In this document: positions 61,185 to 64,000 of the stretch, piece after piece
Layout of the letters: each line of letters begins with the position of its first letter
Position numbering within the stretch: position 1 is the first letter of the stretch
Source of the DNA: Streptomyces klenkii
GTDB lineage: Bacteria > Actinomycetota > Actinomycetes > Streptomycetales > Streptomycetaceae
DNA length: 64,000 nucleotides
NCBI RefSeq assembly: GCF_003626645.1
Contig: NZ_RBAM01000010.1
Location: 186,001 to 250,000 of the forward strand
Reading direction: 5' to 3'
Made by a program: the position numbers and the translations under genes
The notes under the pieces: generated by a model
Told to the model about the DNA's origin: nothing
Seen by the model: the letters and a program-made list of their open reading frames with translations, nothing else
The model's database searches: none

Positions 61185-62050
61185 CCGCATCCATGCCTCT
61201 GCCACCAGTGCCCGACCCCTTCCGGCTCCCCTTTCACTACGGAGCATTGCACCAGGTCGGCATCGACTGGCTCGTCGACCCGGACCCGGTCCGCAAGCTG
61301 CTCGCCGCACACCACCCGGATCTGACCGCGGCGGCCTTCGAGGACGGGCGGGCGCTGGTCTCGCTCAACTACCAGCTGTATTTCGCCCAGTACGCGTTCG
61401 GTGGCGGCATCACCCAGGAGATCGAGTTCAACATCATCGCGTTCCCGTCGGACGAGGGCGGCCGTCTTCCGCAGCTGACTTACGCCCAGTACGCGCAGGG
61501 CTGGGACCAGACGAAGCTGCTCGGCATCGCCCGCATCCACGTCCTGTGCGACAACCCGTTCGCCATCAGAGCCGGGCGCGAACTCTACGCGGAGCCGAAG
61601 CACCCCGGCTGGTTCGAGGTCGGCCTGCCGTCCCTCAACGGACCCGCGGGCGAGATCTGGACCGTACGGTGCAAGACGGCCACGATCGGCCCGGACGACA
61701 CTCTGGAGAAGGACACGAGGCCGCTGCTCGACGTCACGGCGGAGCTGGACGGTCTCACCGCCGTCGCCGCCAGCTCCGCCCCGGTCACCGGCTACGGAAC
61801 CGACCGCGAGGGACGTCTCCTCGCCGGCCCCATGAACGTCTACCAACCGTACCGCTGGTACGACCTCGCCACCCCCGAACACTCCGGCCGCACACGGCTG
61901 GCGGTCCATGCCGCGGACAGCGACCTCGGCCGGGACATCAGCGCCGTCCTCGGCGCCGGAGCACCGGCTGTCGGCGCCTGGACGTACCAGTCTCCCCCGG
62001 TGGCCGCTCACACCCGCCCGTACTACCTGCCGACGCGGCCACGCCCCTGA
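61181..62050 (+). CDS. Hypothetical enzyme, acetoacetate-decarboxylase-fold-like
   Basis: 289 residues. ITQEIEFNIIAFPSDEGG, HVLCDNPFAIRAGRELYAEP and KHPGWFEVGLP resemble the ADC-like superfamily (the pattern G-R-E-L-Y then Pro-Lys), but overall similarity is weak. GTG 61181 overlaps the GMC stop. A role in processing the oxidised product is suggested by coupling only. Confidence 0.6.
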   Translation: MTASMPLPPVPDPFRLPFHYGALHQVGIDWLVDPDPVRKLLAAHHPDLTAAAFEDGRALVSLNYQLYFAQYAFGGGITQEIEFNIIAFPSDEGGRLPQLTYAQYAQGWDQTKLLGIARIHVLCDNPFAIRAGRELYAEPKHPGWFEVGLPSLNGPAGEIWTVRCKTATIGPDDTLEKDTRPLLDVTAELDGLTAVAASSAPVTGYGTDREGRLLAGPMNVYQPYRWYDLATPEHSGRTRLAVHAADSDLGRDISAVLGAGAPAVGAWTYQSPPVAAHTRPYYLPTRPRP

Positions 62051-62170
62051 CCGCCGAGCCCTGGGCGGCCTTGCGTATCGGGCTCTACGCCATCGCCCCG
62101 GCCACGGATCAAGTCACCTGGATGGCATAGGAGTTACCCAGGAAAGTCAAACCTGCCTTGAGGAGTCCCC

Positions 62171-62515
62171 GTGATCAAGATCAGCATCTTCCTGACCCGG
62201 CGCGCGGACCTCACCCACGAGGAGTTCGTGGAGTACTGGACGCACAAGCACCTGCCGCTGATCGCGAGCGTGACGGACGGATCGGTACCGGTCCGGCGCC
62301 ATGTCCTGCTCCTACCCACCGACGACGAGGTCCCCGGCCTGCGCAGCACCTACTACGACGGCGTCGTCGAAGTCTGGTTCGACGACATCGCCGACGCCAC
62401 CCGCTGGTTCACCTCGGACATCTTCACCACGACCGTCGCCGCCGACGAGGAGAAATTCCTCGACCGCTCCCTGACCCGCTTCCTCTTCACCACCGAATCC
62501 CCGATCGCCGGTTGA
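62171..62515 (+). CDS. EthD-domain protein
   Basis: 114 residues with the dimeric alpha/beta-barrel EthD pattern: FLTRRADLTHEEFVEYWTHK, HLPLIASV. GTG 62171 after TTGAGGAG. EthD-type proteins assist ring-forming or oxidative steps in degradation and polyketide pathways. Last gene of the oxidation operon after a 120-bp spacer. Confidence 0.85.
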   Translation: MIKISIFLTRRADLTHEEFVEYWTHKHLPLIASVTDGSVPVRRHVLLLPTDDEVPGLRSTYYDGVVEVWFDDIADATRWFTSDIFTTTVAADEEKFLDRSLTRFLFTTESPIAG

Positions 62516-62582
62516 GCACCACCGCCGAGGTACGGCGAGCGTCGAACGCCACTCACTGCCTCCCGGGCGTTGCCGCAAAGAA

Positions 62583-63551
62583 CTACGGCACGCGGGTGAG
62601 GTGGAAGTAGAAGTCTGCGGGATCACCCTTCTTGTCCATGACGCACAGCAGGACATCGTCAGTGATCCGTCGGAAGTGGTCGATGACAGGCAGTTGGTCG
62701 TAGACCATCGCCGCGGACGGTTTGCCGCGGAAGACGACCTCGTGCAGTGTGGCGAGTCCCCTCTCCTCGTAGGAAAAGACCTGTCCGTCCTCATCGAGGC
62801 GCAGCAGCGGCTCTACATGCCCGGCATCGACGAACCGTTTGCCGTACCACCTCATTTGTGCCAGCAGTACGGCGTTCTCGCTGGTGAATTCGAACCCGTC
62901 GCCTTTCCATGTGCCGGTCAGCAGCGTGGCGTCGACCGGTTCGAGGCGGTCGAAGAGCTCCGCCAGCTTCGTGGGTTCGTACTCCCTTCCGGAAGCGATG
63001 GCGTCCAGGACTTCCTGTTCCATGTCTGCTTCCTGTTCCATGTCCGCTTTCGGCTCCTTCCTCGGAAGCCGGAATGCGTCGGCTGCGCGGCCCGGGCGTA
63101 CGGGGTCGAAGCGGTGGTACATGCGGCTGTGCCAGAGGATCACCCGTTCCAGCGCCACCGCAGGAACGTACGCGGTTGCCGTAAGTGGGGCCAGAGCCCG
63201 GCGGCAGGCCTCGACGGCCGCTTCGGCACGGTCGTAGGCCTCGGGCGCGCTCAGGCCGATCGCGAGGGCGTCGGCCTTTCCCTCGGTCCGTTCCCGGTGA
63301 TGGCCGCGGAGGTCATTCAGCAGGCGGATCGCGATCGCGCCGTGGCGCAAGGCGCCGCGCAGCACCGGAAGGTGCAGTGCGATCCCGGGGGCGTCGTCCA
63401 TGAGTGCCCACAGGGCGGTGACCTGCTGTTCGACGCCGATGGTCCGGGCGCCGTGGCGTAGGTAGTCCGTCAGCCGGGGCATCCTGCCGCCGGCGGCCAC
63501 CGCCTCGGTGGCCTCGCGCTCGCGCTGCATTCCGGTGAGCGTCCGATGCAT
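62583..63551 (-). CDS. Truncated class I terpene synthase fused to a DUF4334/GXWXG domain
   Basis: Residues about 1-160 (from 63551) are the C-terminal half of a class I terpene synthase: YLRHGARTIGVEQQVTALWA, IRLLNDLRGHHRERTEGKAD (an N-D-x-x-G-x-x-x-E version of the NSE metal motif). The aspartate-rich motif half is missing. After a linker with an 18-bp duplication (DMEQEADMEQE) comes a full GXWXG/DUF4334 domain: LLTGTWKGDGFEF, MRWYGKRFVDAGHVEPLLRL, AAMVYDQLPVIDHFRRITD. ATGs at 63041 and 63023, with AAGGAG nearby, could start the DUF4334 part alone. The open frame continues to 63785 but is antisense of another fragment there. Confidence 0.65.
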   Translation of the reverse strand: MHRTLTGMQREREATEAVAAGGRMPRLTDYLRHGARTIGVEQQVTALWALMDDAPGIALHLPVLRGALRHGAIAIRLLNDLRGHHRERTEGKADALAIGLSAPEAYDRAEAAVEACRRALAPLTATAYVPAVALERVILWHSRMYHRFDPVRPGRAADAFRLPRKEPKADMEQEADMEQEVLDAIASGREYEPTKLAELFDRLEPVDATLLTGTWKGDGFEFTSENAVLLAQMRWYGKRFVDAGHVEPLLRLDEDGQVFSYEERGLATLHEVVFRGKPSAAMVYDQLPVIDHFRRITDDVLLCVMDKKGDPADFYFHLTRVP

Positions 63552-63584
63552 GCTGTGCTGCCAGAGCGCGACCAGTCCGGGCTT

Positions 63585-63790
63585 TCCACCGCCGTCTCCG
63601 ACCCGGGCCGGCTCAAGCGCTGGAACCGGGTCGAGCTGTGGGCGGCGCACGCCCTTGTGGAGGCGTCCTTCGGCAATCACACGGGCGCCCTGCGTACCGC
63701 CCGCTTGATCGCGGACCAGCAGTCGCCGGAGGGCGACTTCTTCGCCAACCCGGTCACCACCGCCTTCGCCGCGCTCGCGCTCCAAGCCGC
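63585..63790 (+). pseudogene. Fragment of a prenyl/squalene-cyclase-like (alpha6 barrel) protein
   Basis: The plus-strand reading RLKRWNRVELWAAHALVEAS, FGNHTGALRTARLIADQQSP and FANPVTTAFAALALQAAAP has the repeat character of class II terpene cyclase/prenyltransferase barrels. It lacks start and end, and abuts the truncated terpene synthase in opposite orientation. Confidence 0.45.
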
Positions 63791-63834
63791 CGCTCCCGGC
63801 ACGGCCGCCGCCCCCACGCGAAGACGGGGTGCCG

Positions 63835-63988
63835 GATCATCCCGGGTGGCGAGGCGGAGGCCGGGGAGACGCCGAGGCAGTGTGCGGAACGTGAGTGCTG
63901 GGAGGAGAGGGCAGGGCGATTGCAAAGTCTTGGCCATCTTGTTGGTGTGCGGGTCAAGGACGTGCGGCGGGCGGGTCAGCTCAGGTGA
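63835..63988 (+). pseudogene. Nudix hydrolase fragment
   Basis: The Nudix box is readable: PGGEAEAGETPRQCAERECW followed by EERAG, with G-x5-E-x7-R-E-x2-E-E. Both the sequence before it and the domain after LVGVRVKDVRRAGQLR are missing; a stop occurs at 63986-63988. Confidence 0.55.
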
Positions 63989-64000
63989 GGAGTTTCGCGA

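Noticed and set aside
1..64000. CRISPR arrays, tRNA or rRNA genes
   Set aside because: No regularly spaced repeats with unique spacers and no cloverleaf or rRNA-like segments were noticed by eye; the only tandem arrays are short and contiguous.

Overview
High-GC DNA (roughly 70 percent) with strong third-position GC bias, GTG starts, 4-nt ATGA/GTGA gene overlaps, and many WYL, HxlR, two-component and ECF regulators point to a Streptomyces or close relative. The density of broken genes, single-gene insertions and lineage-specific proteins suggests a chromosome-arm (accessory) region rather than the conserved core. No rRNA, tRNA or CRISPR array was seen.

Layout. 1-6.2 kb: two similar WYL regulators with divergent or nearby targets (a VOC protein and a Gfo/Idh/MocA oxidoreductase) and a short UvrA-like ATPase. 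6.9-15.4 kb: two copies of a DedA-PAP2 membrane-lipid module, each preceded by the same pair of 18-bp palindromes, plus a BlaI/M56-peptidase pair that probably reads them. The first DedA copy is a pseudogene. A two-component system, a COG4705 membrane protein and a BASS transporter lie between. 15.4-16.5 kb: relics of an F420/LLM oxidoreductase, a TetR regulator and a PPOX-like protein. 16.5-26.7 kb: MFS pump with HxlR regulator, a second two-component system, a GT4 glycosyltransferase, an ECF41 (SigJ-type) sigma factor, another Gfo/Idh/MocA protein and a STAS protein. 27-29 kb: a small stress island (tiny DUF5670-like hydrophobic protein, CsbD, two paralogous helical proteins). 29-34 kb: ECF sigma factor with its CU044_5270 partner, flanked by a P-loop kinase gene and its decayed paralogue. 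34-44.6 kb: CrtI-like oxidoreductase, methyltransferase, 2OG oxygenase, a thioesterase/histidine-phosphatase chimera, a YiiX-like cysteine hydrolase, an integrase relic, a GDPD-family protein and an HxlR/SDR pair around a long palindrome. 44.9-47.5 kb: Tn3-family transposase with an internal deletion.

Main discovery candidate, 47.8-54.7 kb: four genes coupled by 4-nt overlaps. They are a polytopic membrane protein, a 1105-residue protein fusing a squalene-epoxidase-like FAD monooxygenase, a squalene/phytoene-synthase-like domain and a complete cis-prenyltransferase (UppS) domain, then an MMPL/RND lipid exporter and a secreted protein. The catalytic motifs of all three enzyme domains are present. 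The operon reads as a compact line that makes, head-to-head couples, epoxidises, perhaps cyclises, and exports a polyprenoid lipid. I know of no described system with this architecture.

55.1-64 kb: class V aminotransferase-fold enzyme with an Lrp fragment, a broken DUF5946 gene, an NmrA-like/HxlR pair, a four-gene oxidation operon (small subunit, GMC oxidoreductase, ADC-fold-like protein, EthD protein), and at the right edge a truncated class I terpene synthase fused to a DUF4334/GXWXG domain, abutting opposite-strand fragments of a cyclase-like protein and a Nudix hydrolase. The right end therefore looks like the wreck of a terpenoid locus.
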